Position numbers and translations under genes: made by a program. Below are positions 8,496 through 18,499 of a DNA stretch of 64,000 bases, in pieces; the stretch's first letter is position 1, and each line of letters starts with the position of its first letter. The notes beneath the pieces are model-generated. The model was not told the DNA's origin. It saw only the letters and a program-made list of their open reading frames with translations, and did not search any database. This DNA is from an uncultured Clostridia bacterium (GTDB lineage Bacteria > Bacillota > Clostridia > Lachnospirales > Lachnospiraceae): positions 53,147 to 117,146 of the forward strand of contig CAMWKO010000005.1 in assembly GCA_947174885.1 (NCBI GenBank), written 5' to 3'.

Positions 8496-9263
8496 GTGGA
8501 AAATATTTTAAAAATTGAAAATATTGAGAAATATTATGGAAACAAATCTAATTTGACAAAGGCAATTAACAATATTTCCTTTGATGTTGACAAAGGGGAG
8601 TTTGTTGCCATAATGGGTGCCAGTGGTTCCGGTAAAACAACTTTGCTTAATTGTATATCGACATTGGACAAAGTTACATCAGGACATATATATGTAGGGG
8701 GTAATGATATTACTAAATTAAAAGGAAATAATCTCAATAAATTCAGAAGAGAAGAATTAGGATTTATATTTCAGGATTTTAACCTTTTGGATACCCTAAC
8801 TGCATATGAAAATATTGCACTTGCACTGTCTATTCAGAATGAAAATGTGAAGACAATTGATGAAAAAGTAAAAAAAGTAGCAGAAGATTTGAATATTGAA
8901 GATGTACTTAAAAAATATCCATATCAGATGAGTGGAGGCCAAAAGCAAAGAGTGTCAAGTGCAAGAGCAATTATCACAAATCCAAAGCTGATACTTGCTG
9001 ACGAGCCGACAGGAGCTTTAGATTCCAAATCCGCTAAAATGCTATTGGAAAGATTTAACTACTTAAATGAGTGGCTTAAGGCTACTATTCTTATGGTAAC
9101 ACACGATGCCTTTACTGCCAGTTATGCTTCTCGTGTAATATTCATAAAGGATGGCAGGATATTTAATAATCTGAACAGAGGTCTTGATACAAGAAAGGAA
9201 TTTTTTGATAAAATTATTGATGTAGTAACGATGCTTGGAGGGGATTTAAATGATGCTCTTTAA
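8496..9263 (+). CDS. BceA-like ABC transporter ATP-binding protein
   Basis: A 255-residue ATPase of the MacB/BceA type: Walker A GASGSGKT, Q-loop FQDFNLLD, signature MSGGQKQRVSSARA, Walker B LILADEPTGALD and switch His in VTHDAF. It overlaps the permease gene by 14 bases. Upstream, TGAC (8411) and GTCA (8425) form a spaced inverted repeat that could bind the response regulator; this is only a candidate. It should power the FtsX-like permease in detoxifying a cell-wall-targeting peptide. Confidence 0.9.
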   Translation: MENILKIENIEKYYGNKSNLTKAINNISFDVDKGEFVAIMGASGSGKTTLLNCISTLDKVTSGHIYVGGNDITKLKGNNLNKFRREELGFIFQDFNLLDTLTAYENIALALSIQNENVKTIDEKVKKVAEDLNIEDVLKKYPYQMSGGQKQRVSSARAIITNPKLILADEPTGALDSKSAKMLLERFNYLNEWLKATILMVTHDAFTASYASRVIFIKDGRIFNNLNRGLDTRKEFFDKIIDVVTMLGGDLNDAL

Positions 9264-11298
9264 ACTTTCAGTAAAAAATGTAACAAAAAGTATGAAGGAT
9301 TATGCCATTTATTTTTTTACATTAATATTAGGCACTTCTATTTTTTATGTCTTTAATGCCATAGAAAGCCAAACAGTTCTCTTAGATGTTACATCATCTA
9401 CTATGGATATTATAAAGCTTATGACTAATATATTATCGGGGGTAAGTGTATTTGTTTCATTCATATTAGGATTTTTAATCATATATGCAAGCAGATTTCT
9501 GATAAAAAGGCGTAATAAAGAATTTGGTATTTATATGACTCTGGGAATGGGTAAAAGAAAAATATCAATAATTTTATTTATGGAGACATTAATTATTGGA
9601 GTAATCTCCATGTTTGTAGGTATTGTTATAGGTATAGTATTATCACAATTAATGAGTGTATTCGTGTCTAATATGTTTGAGGCCGATATGACTAAGTTTG
9701 AATTTGTTTTTTCAGGCAGTGCATGTATTAAAACCTTGATATATTTTGGCATTATGTATTTGCTTGTTATGATATTTAATACTTATAATATAAGCAGATG
9801 TAAGCTGATTGATTTATTATATGCAAATAAAAAGTCAGAAACGGTACGGTTAAAAAATCCTGTAATATGTACGGCGTTATTCATAATATCCTCATGTGTG
9901 TTAGGATATGCGTACTATATTGTAACGGATGATTCTATAGGAGCTAAGGATCTTGATTATATATTTAAACCGATTATATTAGGTGTAGTTTCCACATTTT
10001 TAATTTTCTGGTCATTGTCAGGACTGCTTTTAAGGATGTTTCAAGGCAGTAAAAAATACTACTATAAAGGCTTAAACAGTTTTACCTTAAGACAGATAAG
10101 CAGTAAAATTAACACAACTGTTATATCCATGACTGTTATATGTCTGGCACTGTTCGTAACAATTTGCGTTTTATCGGCTTCTTTATGTATAAAAAACTCT
10201 ATGACTGAAAATCTTGAAACATCAGCACCTGCCGACCTTGAACTTGAATTTTGTATGAACTTATCAGATGAAGATAACAGTAATACAAAAGGGCAGAAAT
10301 ATACCGTAAAGGAAATATTAAATGAGTTGGATTTTGATATTGATTCCTATATGGAAGAGTATATTGAAATAAATACATATTGCAGTGAAAATTTGACATT
10401 AGGCGATACTTTAGGCAGTAAATTTGATGAAATTAAAAATAAATATACATATCTTGGTTATGATGATGAAGAGAAAATCATAAAATTAAGTGATTATAAC
10501 AGACTTGCAGGTATTTACGGTAAAGAGAAATTTACATTAAATGAAAATGAATATATAATAATTGCTGATTTTGATTCTATGATTGAAATAAGAAATAGAG
10601 TGCTTATGGAAAAACAGGCAATAAATGTATTTGGACATAATCTTATACCTAAATATACCGAATGTAAGGACGGCTTTATAGAAATGAGTGCTAATCATCT
10701 CAATACCGGAATTATTGTTGTTCCGGATGATGTGATAGATGAAAATTTTATATATGCTAATTATCTTATTGGCAATTACAAGGCTAAGGATAAGGACGCA
10801 AGAATAAAAACCGAAGAGGAAATTATTAACACATTGGAAAGCAATAATAAAATAAACAACTATAAGGGGTTTGAAGGCACAACCAAATTAATGATTGCAC
10901 AAGCAAGTATTGGTCTTGGAGCTTTAGTTACCTTTATCGGTCTTTATTTGGGAATTGTATTTTTAATATCAAGTGCAGCAATATTAGCATTAAAAGAATT
11001 ATCGGAAAGCAGTGATAACAAAGAAAGATTTAATATGTTAAGAAGGATAGGTGCAGATGAAAAGATGATAAATAAGGCATTATTTAATCAAATTGCAATT
11101 TTCTTCCTGTTTCCGTTGCTTCTTGCAATAATACATTCATTTTTTGGTATTAAATTCTGCAATATAGTATTGGAATTTTTCGGTAATAAAGGTTTATTTT
11201 CTTCTATTATAATGACTGCCGTTTTTTTGGTAATAATCTATGGAGGATATTTCCTGCTGACATATTTTTGCAGCAGAAATATCATTAAAGAAAGATAA
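9250..11298 (+). CDS. BceB-like FtsX-family permease
   Basis: A 682-residue permease with the BceB arrangement: about ten membrane helices and one large extracellular domain of roughly 200 residues (about 320-540) between helices 7 and 8. FtsX regions lie near the N-terminus (about 60-180) and the C-terminus (about 560-670). BceAB-type transporters free their lipid-linked targets from bacitracin-like peptides or lantibiotics and serve as the flux sensor for BceS. It is the last gene before a strong terminator. The ligand cannot be told from sequence. Confidence 0.88.
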   Translation: MMLFKLSVKNVTKSMKDYAIYFFTLILGTSIFYVFNAIESQTVLLDVTSSTMDIIKLMTNILSGVSVFVSFILGFLIIYASRFLIKRRNKEFGIYMTLGMGKRKISIILFMETLIIGVISMFVGIVIGIVLSQLMSVFVSNMFEADMTKFEFVFSGSACIKTLIYFGIMYLLVMIFNTYNISRCKLIDLLYANKKSETVRLKNPVICTALFIISSCVLGYAYYIVTDDSIGAKDLDYIFKPIILGVVSTFLIFWSLSGLLLRMFQGSKKYYYKGLNSFTLRQISSKINTTVISMTVICLALFVTICVLSASLCIKNSMTENLETSAPADLELEFCMNLSDEDNSNTKGQKYTVKEILNELDFDIDSYMEEYIEINTYCSENLTLGDTLGSKFDEIKNKYTYLGYDDEEKIIKLSDYNRLAGIYGKEKFTLNENEYIIIADFDSMIEIRNRVLMEKQAINVFGHNLIPKYTECKDGFIEMSANHLNTGIIVVPDDVIDENFIYANYLIGNYKAKDKDARIKTEEEIINTLESNNKINNYKGFEGTTKLMIAQASIGLGALVTFIGLYLGIVFLISSAAILALKELSESSDNKERFNMLRRIGADEKMINKALFNQIAIFFLFPLLLAIIHSFFGIKFCNIVLEFFGNKGLFSSIIMTAVFLVIIYGGYFLLTYFCSRNIIKER

Positions 11299-11324
11299 AG
11301 AAATCAATAAAGTTATATAAAATT

Positions 11325-11357
11325 AAAAAGCTACCTGATTATTATCAGGTAGCTTTT
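11325..11357 (+). terminator. Rho-independent terminator after the Bce-type module
   Basis: AAAAAGCTACCTGAT pairs with ATCAGGTAGCTTTTT around a 3-nt loop. The flanking A and T runs make it usable from both sides, ending the transporter transcript and the convergent EAL gene. Confidence 0.92.
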
Positions 11358-11392
11358 TAGGAGAACATTTATGAAAAAAATATTAAGCATAA

Positions 11393-12733
11393 TTAATTGG
11401 AGCGGTTAGAAGTCATATATTGATTAAAATCGTTTTCGCATATTGGCTTGCTAAAATAGTAGCCTTGGAACATATCACAGCCGGCATTAGATAAGAAGTC
11501 ACTTTGAAGTTTATTTTCAACACCTTCGCACAAAACCTTAATATCAAGCTGTTTTGCCATACTGATAACGCAAGAAATAATAATTCTTTGATTTTTTGAA
11601 AGGTCATCATTTGATAAAAATGCCTTATCCAGCTTTAAAACATCAATAGGCAGATTATTGAGTAAGTTCAAAGATGAATATCCTGAACCAAAATCATCCA
11701 TAGAAATTTTAATGCCTAAAGAGCGCATTTTGTTTACAAAAGGAAGTACGCTTTCTATACTGTTTATATAGATGCTTTCTGTTAATTCAAATTCAATATA
11801 TTTTGTAGGAATTTTATATTCTCTCAATAAATTTTCAATAAAAGCCATAAGTTCATCATCCTTGAAATGAACTCGTGATATATTCATGGAAATAGGTACA
11901 ACTTTAAGTCCTAAGTCCAAACGTGTTCTTATATATTTGAAAACTTCATTATAAACAAAGTAATCTAAGTCAACAACCATACCATTAGATTCAAATAGTG
12001 GTATAAACTGGTCAGGGTAGACAAATGTACCATCAGGCTTAATCCAACGAACCAATGCCTCTGCTCCGATAATTTTTCTTGTGGAACTATCTACTTTTGG
12101 TTGAAAGAATACCTTTATTTCCTGAGTTTCAATAGCCTTTGGAAATAAAGCGGATATTTCCATTTTAAAAATAATATCATTCATCATTTCATCACTGAAT
12201 TGAACGCATTTGTCAGTATTGAATTTTTTTGATTCTTTTCTGGCATAGTTGGCATTGCTGATAGCGGTTTCTAAATCTTCATTAAAGGTGTCACGAAGAA
12301 CATAGGCTCCGGTATTTAGCATAACACGCCTGTTTGCAAAGTAAGGCTTGATAAAATCTTCAAAATACTTATTTCTCTTATCAACTTCTTTGTAAAAATC
12401 GTCTTCGCTCATCTTACCAATATTTGCAGCTATTATGAAATTGTCCGAATATACACGGCACGTTCCTAAATAAGAAGGATGCTGGACTTTAGTAAAATCA
12501 GAATACATACGAATCAATTCATCACCACGATTATATCCGAAAGTATCATTCAGGTATTTGAAATGTCTGATATCAGAATATACAATAGCCAGTCTAAAGT
12601 CAGGATTGTTTCTGTTAGCCTCAATTATATTTTTCAAATTGGAAAAAAAGTATTCATATTTTAATAAATTAGTCAGTGAGTCATATTTTTCATTATAACT
12701 ATGACAGCTTGTATCATCGTTTAATTGTTCCAT
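11393..12733 (-). CDS. Degenerate GGDEF plus EAL c-di-GMP phosphodiesterase
   Basis: A 446-residue cytoplasmic protein. The N-terminal GGDEF-like domain (about 15-170) has YSDNF where the signature should be, so it should not make c-di-GMP. The EAL domain (about 185-440) keeps the catalytic residues: EALVRW, the Asn in SMNIS, ELTES, DDFGSG, LKLDK, CEGVE (for the usual AEGVE) and FQGYYFSKP. It should therefore hydrolyse c-di-GMP to pGpG. No membrane or sensor domain precedes it. It is monocistronic, with a GGAG-type site before the ATG. Confidence 0.9.
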   Translation of the reverse strand: MEQLNDDTSCHSYNEKYDSLTNLLKYEYFFSNLKNIIEANRNNPDFRLAIVYSDIRHFKYLNDTFGYNRGDELIRMYSDFTKVQHPSYLGTCRVYSDNFIIAANIGKMSEDDFYKEVDKRNKYFEDFIKPYFANRRVMLNTGAYVLRDTFNEDLETAISNANYARKESKKFNTDKCVQFSDEMMNDIIFKMEISALFPKAIETQEIKVFFQPKVDSSTRKIIGAEALVRWIKPDGTFVYPDQFIPLFESNGMVVDLDYFVYNEVFKYIRTRLDLGLKVVPISMNISRVHFKDDELMAFIENLLREYKIPTKYIEFELTESIYINSIESVLPFVNKMRSLGIKISMDDFGSGYSSLNLLNNLPIDVLKLDKAFLSNDDLSKNQRIIISCVISMAKQLDIKVLCEGVENKLQSDFLSNAGCDMFQGYYFSKPICENDFNQYMTSNRSN

Positions 12734-12912
12734 ATAGTTCTCCTAACATAAACAAAAAGTTCTTAATTAACAAATTCAAATATATTTAATTCTTCACGAA
12801 AATCAAAATAACATTTAGTGAAAATATTATATCACAAAATAGAGTAATTGGCTAGTAAAATATGTAAATAAGTGTTATATTCAAGAAAAAAATATATAAA
12901 TGGAGTCAAATT

Positions 12913-13563
12913 ATGAAAAAATACAATACAATAATATTTGATTTGGACGGAACTCTCTTATATACATTAGAGGATTTAAAAAATGCGGTGAATTATGCAT
13001 TAAGCTATTATGGATATAAAGAGAGAACGATAGAAGAGATAAGGTGCTTTGTGGGTAATGGCATAAGGAAACTAATTGAGAGAGCGGTTCCGGAAAATAC
13101 CGGTTTATCTGATGTTGATAAGGTTTTTGAGCAGTTTAAAATATATTATAATGAACACGCAACAGATAAAACCATAATATATAAAGGGGTAGAGGATATT
13201 CTTTATATACTTAAGGAAAAAGGTTATAATCTGGGAATAGTGTCGAATAAAGTTCAAAGTGCAGTAGATATATTGCATGAACGGTTTTTCAAGGATATTA
13301 TAGAAATTAGTGTAGGTGATAAGGAAGGTAGTAGAAGAAAACCTGCTCCTGATTCAGTAATAGAGGTAATGCGATATTTTGATACAACCAGCTTGGAAAC
13401 CTTATATATAGGAGATTCAGAGATTGACATAGAAACAGCACGAAATGCCCAAATAGACTGTATAAGTGTGAGTTGGGGTTTTAGAGATGCAGTCGATTTA
13501 ATGAAATCAGGTGCGACAACTATAGTTACCACACCTGAAGAGTTGCTTGAAAAGATATTGTAA
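12913..13563 (+). CDS. HAD-superfamily phosphatase, phosphoglycolate phosphatase-like
   Basis: A 216-residue HAD hydrolase. Motif I is IIFDLDGTLL with both nucleophile Asps, motif II is the Ser in VSNK (around residue 110), and the motif III/IV region reads KPAPD...LYIGDSEIDIETA. The helical cap between residues 15 and 85 matches the Gph/PGPase subfamily. The substrate may be phosphoglycolate or another small phosphate ester. It stands alone ahead of adhE and is not in its operon, since adhE has its own promoter. Confidence 0.8.
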   Translation: MKKYNTIIFDLDGTLLYTLEDLKNAVNYALSYYGYKERTIEEIRCFVGNGIRKLIERAVPENTGLSDVDKVFEQFKIYYNEHATDKTIIYKGVEDILYILKEKGYNLGIVSNKVQSAVDILHERFFKDIIEISVGDKEGSRRKPAPDSVIEVMRYFDTTSLETLYIGDSEIDIETARNAQIDCISVSWGFRDAVDLMKSGATTIVTTPEELLEKIL

Positions 13564-13628
13564 AATGTAGAAGGAAGAAGAAATTGAAAAGAACTTGTAA
13601 AAAATTTTTACATTTTATATAAAAGATA

Positions 13629-13679
13629 TTGACAAAAAAATAACAAATATATATAATGACATTGTTAATAAATTGACAA
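13629..13679 (+). promoter_or_regulatory. adhE promoter with Rex-type operator
   Basis: TTGACA (13629-13634) and TATAAT (13652-13657) are separated by 17 bp, a consensus promoter. Immediately downstream TTGTTAA-TAAA-TTGACAA (13662-13679) matches the Rex consensus TTGTTAA-N4-TTAACAA with one mismatch. Rex is a repressor released by NADH, and adhE is among its commonest targets in Clostridia. The site covers the expected transcription start. Confidence 0.8.
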
Positions 13680-13700
13680 ATTATTTAGGAGGATTCTAAA

Positions 13701-16316
13701 ATGGCAAAGAAAGAAACAAAAGTTACTTCTCCGGAAATCGTTGACAGTATGGATGCATTAGCAATCCGTTTAGGAGAAATCAGAGAAGCACAGAAGAAGT
13801 TTGCTACCTACACACAGGAGCAGGTAGATGCTATCTTTAAGGCTGCTGCTACTGCTGCAAATAAGATGAGAATTCCACTTGCTAAGATGGCAGTAGAAGA
13901 AACAGGCATGGGTATTGTTGAAGATAAGGTCATCAAGAACCACTATGCTGCAGAATATATTTATAACGCATACAAGAATACAAAGACATGTGGTGTTCTT
14001 GAAGAAGATAAAGCATATGGTATTAAGAAAATCGCTGAGCCAATTGGTGTAGTTGCTGCTGTTATTCCTACAACAAACCCAACATCAACAGCTATTTTCA
14101 AAACACTTATTTCATTAAAGACAAGAAACGGTATTATTATCAGCCCACATCCTCGTGCTAAAAAGTCTACAATTGCTGCTGCTAAGGTTGTTCTTGATGC
14201 TGCAGTAAAGGCCGGTGCTCCAGAGGGAATTATAGGATGGATTGATGTACCATCACTTGAAATGACAAACGAAATTATGAAGGAAGGAGATATTATTCTT
14301 GCAACAGGTGGTCCTGGTATGGTTAAGGCTGCTTACTCATCAGGAACTCCAGCATTAGGCGTTGGTGCAGGTAATACTCCTGTTATTATAGATGATACAG
14401 CTGATATCAAATTAGCAGTAAACTCAATCATTCACTCAAAGACATTTGATAACGGTATGATTTGTGCTTCTGAACAGTCAGTAACAGTACTTGAAAAGGT
14501 ATATGATGATGTTAAAGCTGAATTTGCTGCAAGAGGCTGCTACTTCTTAAAGCCTGATGAAATCGAAAAGGTTAGAAAGACAATCCTTATCAATGGTGCG
14601 TTAAATGCTAAGATTGTTGGACAGAGTGCATTTACAATCGCTGATTTAGCAGGTGTTAAGGTTCCTGAGGCTACAAAGGTTCTTATTGGTGAAGTAGAAT
14701 CAGTAGAACTTGAAGAAGAATTTGCACATGAAAAATTATCGCCGGTACTTGCTATGTACAAGGCTGAAACATTTGATGAAGCAATCACTAAGGCAGAAAG
14801 ACTTGTGGCTGACGGTGGTTATGGTCATACATCTTCATTATATGTAAATGTAAATGAAAAAGAAAAGATTGAAAAGCATTACAATGCTATGAAAACCTGC
14901 CGTATTCTTATTAATACACCTTCTTCACAGGGTGGTATCGGTGACCTTTACAACTTCAAGCTTGCTCCATCATTAACACTTGGTTGTGGTTCATGGGGTG
15001 GAAACTCAGTTTCTGAAAACGTTGGAGTTAAGCATCTTATTAATGTTAAGACAGTTGCTGAAAGGAGAGAGAATATGCTCTGGTTAAGAACACCTGAAAA
15101 GGTATACTTTAAGAAAGGCTGTATGCCGGTTGCTCTTGATGAATTAAAGAATGTAATGGGTAAGAAGAGAGCATTCATCGTAACAGATTCATTCCTTTAT
15201 ATGAATGGTTATACAAAGCCAATTACAGATAAATTAGACGAAATGGGTATTGCATATCATACATTCTACAATGTACAGCCAGACCCAACACTTGCAAATG
15301 CACAGGAAGGTGCAAAGGTTATGACAAGCTTCCAGCCGGATTGTATCATCGCATTAGGTGGTGGTTCAGCTATGGATGCAGGTAAGATTATGTGGGTAAT
15401 GTATGAACATCCTGAAGTAAACTTCCATGATATGGCTATGAGATTCTGTGATATCAGAAAGAGAGTATACACATTCCCTAAGATGGGTGAAAAGGCATAT
15501 TTCATTGCTATCCCAACATCTTCAGGTACCGGTTCTGAGGTTACTCCTTTCGCAGTAATTACAGATCAGGAAACAGGTCACAAGTATCCGCTTGCTGATT
15601 ATGAATTATTACCAAATATGGCAATTATTGATACAGATAATATGATGAGCCAGCCTAAGGGATTAACATCTGCTTCAGGTATTGATGCTTTAACACATGC
15701 TCTTGAAGCATATGCATCAATTATGGCTACAGATTATACAGATGGTCTTGCATTAAAGGCTATAAAGAACATTTTTGAGTATTTACCAACAGCATACGAA
15801 GAAGGTAACAATGTTGAAGCCAGAACAAAGATGGCTGATGCATCTACAATGGCCGGTTTAGCATTTGCTAATGCTTTCCTTGGTGTATGTCACTCAATGG
15901 CTCATAAGCTTGGTGCTTACCATCACTTACCACACGGTGTTGCAAACGCTTTACTTATTACAGAAATAATGAAATTCAATGCCGCTGAAGTACCTACAAA
16001 GATGGGAACATTCTCTCAGTACCAGTATCCACATACTCTTGCAAGATATGCAGAATGTGCTAAGTTCGTAGGTATCGTAGGAAAAGATGATGAAGATACA
16101 TTAGATAAATTTATCAAGGCTATTGAAGAACTTAAAGCAAAGGTTGGTATTAAGAAGACAATTAAGGACTATGGCGTAGATGAGAAATACTTCTTAGAAA
16201 CTCTTGATAAGATGGTAGAGGATGCATTTGACGATCAGTGTACAGGTGCTAACCCAAGATATCCACTTATGGAGGAAATCAAGGCTATATACTTAAAGGT
16301 ATACTACGGAAAATAA
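13701..16316 (+). CDS. adhE: Bifunctional acetaldehyde-CoA/alcohol dehydrogenase
   Basis: An 871-residue fusion reducing acetyl-CoA to acetaldehyde and then ethanol, regenerating two NAD+. The N-terminal CoA-acylating aldehyde dehydrogenase (about 15-440) has the catalytic Cys255 in MICASEQ. The C-terminal iron-dependent alcohol dehydrogenase (about 455-871) has the nucleotide loop GGGSAMDAGK (around 553) and the metal His cluster HSMAHKLGAYHHLPHG (around 731-746). Length is typical of AdhE, which assembles into spirosomes. Codon choice is strongly biased, as expected for a highly expressed fermentation gene. The Rex-like operator upstream suggests redox control. Confidence 0.97.
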   Translation: MAKKETKVTSPEIVDSMDALAIRLGEIREAQKKFATYTQEQVDAIFKAAATAANKMRIPLAKMAVEETGMGIVEDKVIKNHYAAEYIYNAYKNTKTCGVLEEDKAYGIKKIAEPIGVVAAVIPTTNPTSTAIFKTLISLKTRNGIIISPHPRAKKSTIAAAKVVLDAAVKAGAPEGIIGWIDVPSLEMTNEIMKEGDIILATGGPGMVKAAYSSGTPALGVGAGNTPVIIDDTADIKLAVNSIIHSKTFDNGMICASEQSVTVLEKVYDDVKAEFAARGCYFLKPDEIEKVRKTILINGALNAKIVGQSAFTIADLAGVKVPEATKVLIGEVESVELEEEFAHEKLSPVLAMYKAETFDEAITKAERLVADGGYGHTSSLYVNVNEKEKIEKHYNAMKTCRILINTPSSQGGIGDLYNFKLAPSLTLGCGSWGGNSVSENVGVKHLINVKTVAERRENMLWLRTPEKVYFKKGCMPVALDELKNVMGKKRAFIVTDSFLYMNGYTKPITDKLDEMGIAYHTFYNVQPDPTLANAQEGAKVMTSFQPDCIIALGGGSAMDAGKIMWVMYEHPEVNFHDMAMRFCDIRKRVYTFPKMGEKAYFIAIPTSSGTGSEVTPFAVITDQETGHKYPLADYELLPNMAIIDTDNMMSQPKGLTSASGIDALTHALEAYASIMATDYTDGLALKAIKNIFEYLPTAYEEGNNVEARTKMADASTMAGLAFANAFLGVCHSMAHKLGAYHHLPHGVANALLITEIMKFNAAEVPTKMGTFSQYQYPHTLARYAECAKFVGIVGKDDEDTLDKFIKAIEELKAKVGIKKTIKDYGVDEKYFLETLDKMVEDAFDDQCTGANPRYPLMEEIKAIYLKVYYGK

Positions 16317-16395
16317 GAATTGTATAAATTCATACAATTAAACTAAATGATAGAATCTCCAATTTATATAGATTCTTTGCCAAATGAGATTGTAA

Positions 16396-16431
16396 GCAGC
16401 CCACAGATTTTATATTGAGTCTGTGGGCTGC
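16396..16431 (+). terminator. Stem-loop downstream of adhE, probable terminator
   Basis: A perfect 12-bp stem (GCAGCCCACAGA with TCTGTGGGCTGC) with a 12-nt loop is followed by TTCATT, a weak U tract. A smaller hairpin (AGAATC with GATTCT) precedes it at 16351-16376. Together they probably end the adhE transcript. Confidence 0.65.
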
Positions 16432-16573
16432 TTCATTATGTTATAGTAAGAAAGACCAATATGGAAAAAAGAAATTTTTGAGTATTGCGGTTATAATAAT
16501 GTCGCTTATGTTAATTGATTATAAAAATGGCAAAGATGATAATGAGGGAAAAGAAAAATCAACTTCATGATAT

Positions 16574-16843
16574 TTAAAGAAAAATACATGCCAAACATCC
16601 GAAAAGCAATAGAAGGTCAGCACCCAGTGCAATATATTTTCCCAAGAGTCTGTAATATTTTGATTGCTGTGATAAAAATGTAAAAATAAAGCAACCAAAT
16701 AGAAAAAATGTTAAGGCGATATACAAATACATTGAAAAATGCTTAAATATCAAAAGTAAGCATAACAAAGTAACAGTAAGTATTAGTTGGATAAATGATA
16801 ATATAATACCTGCAAATTTTTCTTTTAATGCGTTGTTTTTCAT
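16574..16843 (-). CDS. Small membrane protein, unknown function
   Basis: An 89-residue reading frame with three hydrophobic stretches (about 10-30, 38-58 and 68-88) and a basic N-terminus, i.e. a plausible three-helix membrane protein. GGAG lies 11 bases before the ATG, slightly far. I recognise no family. Between adhE and this gene, at 16461-16568, is a plus-strand signal-peptide-like fragment that is not open without a frameshift. This gene could be real or also decaying. Confidence 0.45.
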   Translation of the reverse strand: MKNNALKEKFAGIILSFIQLILTVTLLCLLLIFKHFSMYLYIALTFFLFGCFIFTFLSQQSKYYRLLGKYIALGADLLLLFGCLACIFL

Positions 16844-17008
16844 GTTTTGTGAATCTCCAAGTTATATTTGTTACATTAAAACCAAAATGAGTTTTCGTAA
16901 AACGGTTCAATAAATTCAATGCTCAATTTATATTATATATAGAAATATAGTACTTTATTACTAGTTTCATTATAAACTATAGCAGTGAAAAAACCAAGGT
17001 ATAAATTA

Positions 17009-17098
17009 TTAAGTTTTTGTATTTTTTATTTTAATATGTCTTTGTTGCCTCCGACAACAAGACCTTTTGAACTAAAAAGTGAAAATGGGAAAACTTAA
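17009..17098. repeat. Decayed palindromic element related to the 59676-59855 repeat
   Basis: Ends TTAAGTTTT and AAAACTTAA form 9-bp terminal inverted repeats. The left arm shares GTATTTTTTATTTT with the left arm of the perfect element at 59676, and the right arm matches that element's right arm at roughly three quarters of positions. A central TGTTG-cctccga-CAACA hairpin corresponds to that element's first inner hairpin; the other two are missing. It fills part of the 334-bp gap before the GH13 gene, in which I see no gene. Confidence 0.6.
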
Positions 17099-17177
17099 GT
17101 TAAACAGAAAACAATAGTCAAACAGTCATTTTTTTGATATACTATACAAAATTATGTAAAATTTAGGAGGTCATATT

Positions 17178-18482
17178 ATGTGGGCATATGAAAGTGTATT
17201 TTATCAAATTTATCCTTTGGGATTTTGCGGTGCACCCTTTGAAAATGATGGTGTATTAGAGCATAGAATTAATAAAGTGATTGATTGGATTCCTCACATC
17301 AAAGATATAGGTGCAAATGCTATTTATTTTTCACCAATATTTGAATCTGATACACACGGATATAATACAAGGGATTATAAAAAGATTGATGTCAGACTTG
17401 GAACTAATGATGATTTTAAAGAAGTGGTAAAAAAGCTTCACGATAATGATATAAAAGTTGTTTTAGATGGTGTATTTAATCATGTGGGACGTGGTTTTTT
17501 TGCTTTTCAGGATGTACTTAAAAACAGAGAAAATTCTCCATACAAGGATTGGTTCAGAATTAATTTTGGTGGAAATTCAAACTACAATGACGGACTTTGG
17601 TATGAAGGCTGGGAAGGCAACTACGATTTAGTAAAGCTGAATTTAAGAAATTCTGAGGTTGTAGAGCATATTATAGATGCAGTACGTTTTTGGGTAGATG
17701 AGTTTGATATTGATGGACTTAGGTTAGATGTGGCATATTGTCTGGATAAAGACTTTATTAGAAGACTTAGATGGGAAACTGAGCAGATGAAGGACGAGTT
17801 TGTACTTATAGGTGAACTCCTTCATGGTGACTATAATCAGTTTGTAACGGATGACATGCTTCACAGTTGTACAAATTATGAGTGTTACAAGGGATTATTC
17901 TCGAGCTTTAACAGCATGAATATGTTTGAGATAAACCATTCACTTCAAAGACAGTTTGGTAATGATTCATGGTGCATTTACAGAGGAAAGCATCTTTTAA
18001 GCTTTGTAGATAATCATGATGTTTCAAGAGTGGCATCTATTCTTTCAAATGAAAACCATTTGCCGCTAATATACGGACTTCTTTTTACAATGCCGGGTAT
18101 ACCTTGTGTGTATTATGGAAGTGAATGGGGGGCAAAGGGAGAGAAAAAGGATGGAGACCCTGGACTTAGATTATCATATGATAAGCCGGAGTTTAACAGT
18201 CTTTCTGAGCTTATTAAAAAACTTTCCGAAATTAAGAAAAACAGCAGAGCATTAAATTACGGAAGCTTTAAATCAGCTCATCTGACCAATAAACAGTGTG
18301 TAATAGAGCGATACGCAGATGGAGAGAGAATATTAGCCTGCATAAATGCGGATGAAAACGGATATACAGCACATTTTGACGCAGGAAGTGCAAGCGGAAC
18401 AGATCTCCTTACAGGAAAGACGGTAAGCTTTGAAGGCGGACTGGAAATGCCACCATATTCATTGTATGTAATTAAAATGTAG
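17178..18482 (+). CDS. GH13 alpha-amylase-family glucosidase, cytoplasmic
   Basis: A 434-residue glycoside hydrolase family 13 protein with a (beta/alpha)8 barrel. The catalytic residues are the Asp in DGLRLDVAY (nucleophile), the Glu in LIGELLH (acid/base) and the Asp in FVDNHD; the first conserved region reads DGVFNHVG. There is no signal peptide, so it probably works inside the cell on maltodextrins or other short alpha-glucans. It is shorter than most neopullulanases because it lacks the N-terminal domain. AGGAGG precedes the ATG. The TraX-like gene follows after 17 bases. Confidence 0.88.
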   Translation: MWAYESVFYQIYPLGFCGAPFENDGVLEHRINKVIDWIPHIKDIGANAIYFSPIFESDTHGYNTRDYKKIDVRLGTNDDFKEVVKKLHDNDIKVVLDGVFNHVGRGFFAFQDVLKNRENSPYKDWFRINFGGNSNYNDGLWYEGWEGNYDLVKLNLRNSEVVEHIIDAVRFWVDEFDIDGLRLDVAYCLDKDFIRRLRWETEQMKDEFVLIGELLHGDYNQFVTDDMLHSCTNYECYKGLFSSFNSMNMFEINHSLQRQFGNDSWCIYRGKHLLSFVDNHDVSRVASILSNENHLPLIYGLLFTMPGIPCVYYGSEWGAKGEKKDGDPGLRLSYDKPEFNSLSELIKKLSEIKKNSRALNYGSFKSAHLTNKQCVIERYADGERILACINADENGYTAHFDAGSASGTDLLTGKTVSFEGGLEMPPYSLYVIKM

Positions 18483-18499
18483 TAAAGGAAATATTCAAT

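Noticed and set aside
16461..16568. Plus-strand lipoprotein-like peptide KKKFLSIAVIIMSLMLID
   Set aside because: The ATG at 16460 is in another frame, and one extra A in the A6 run would be needed. It is a fragment at best, with no support as a gene.
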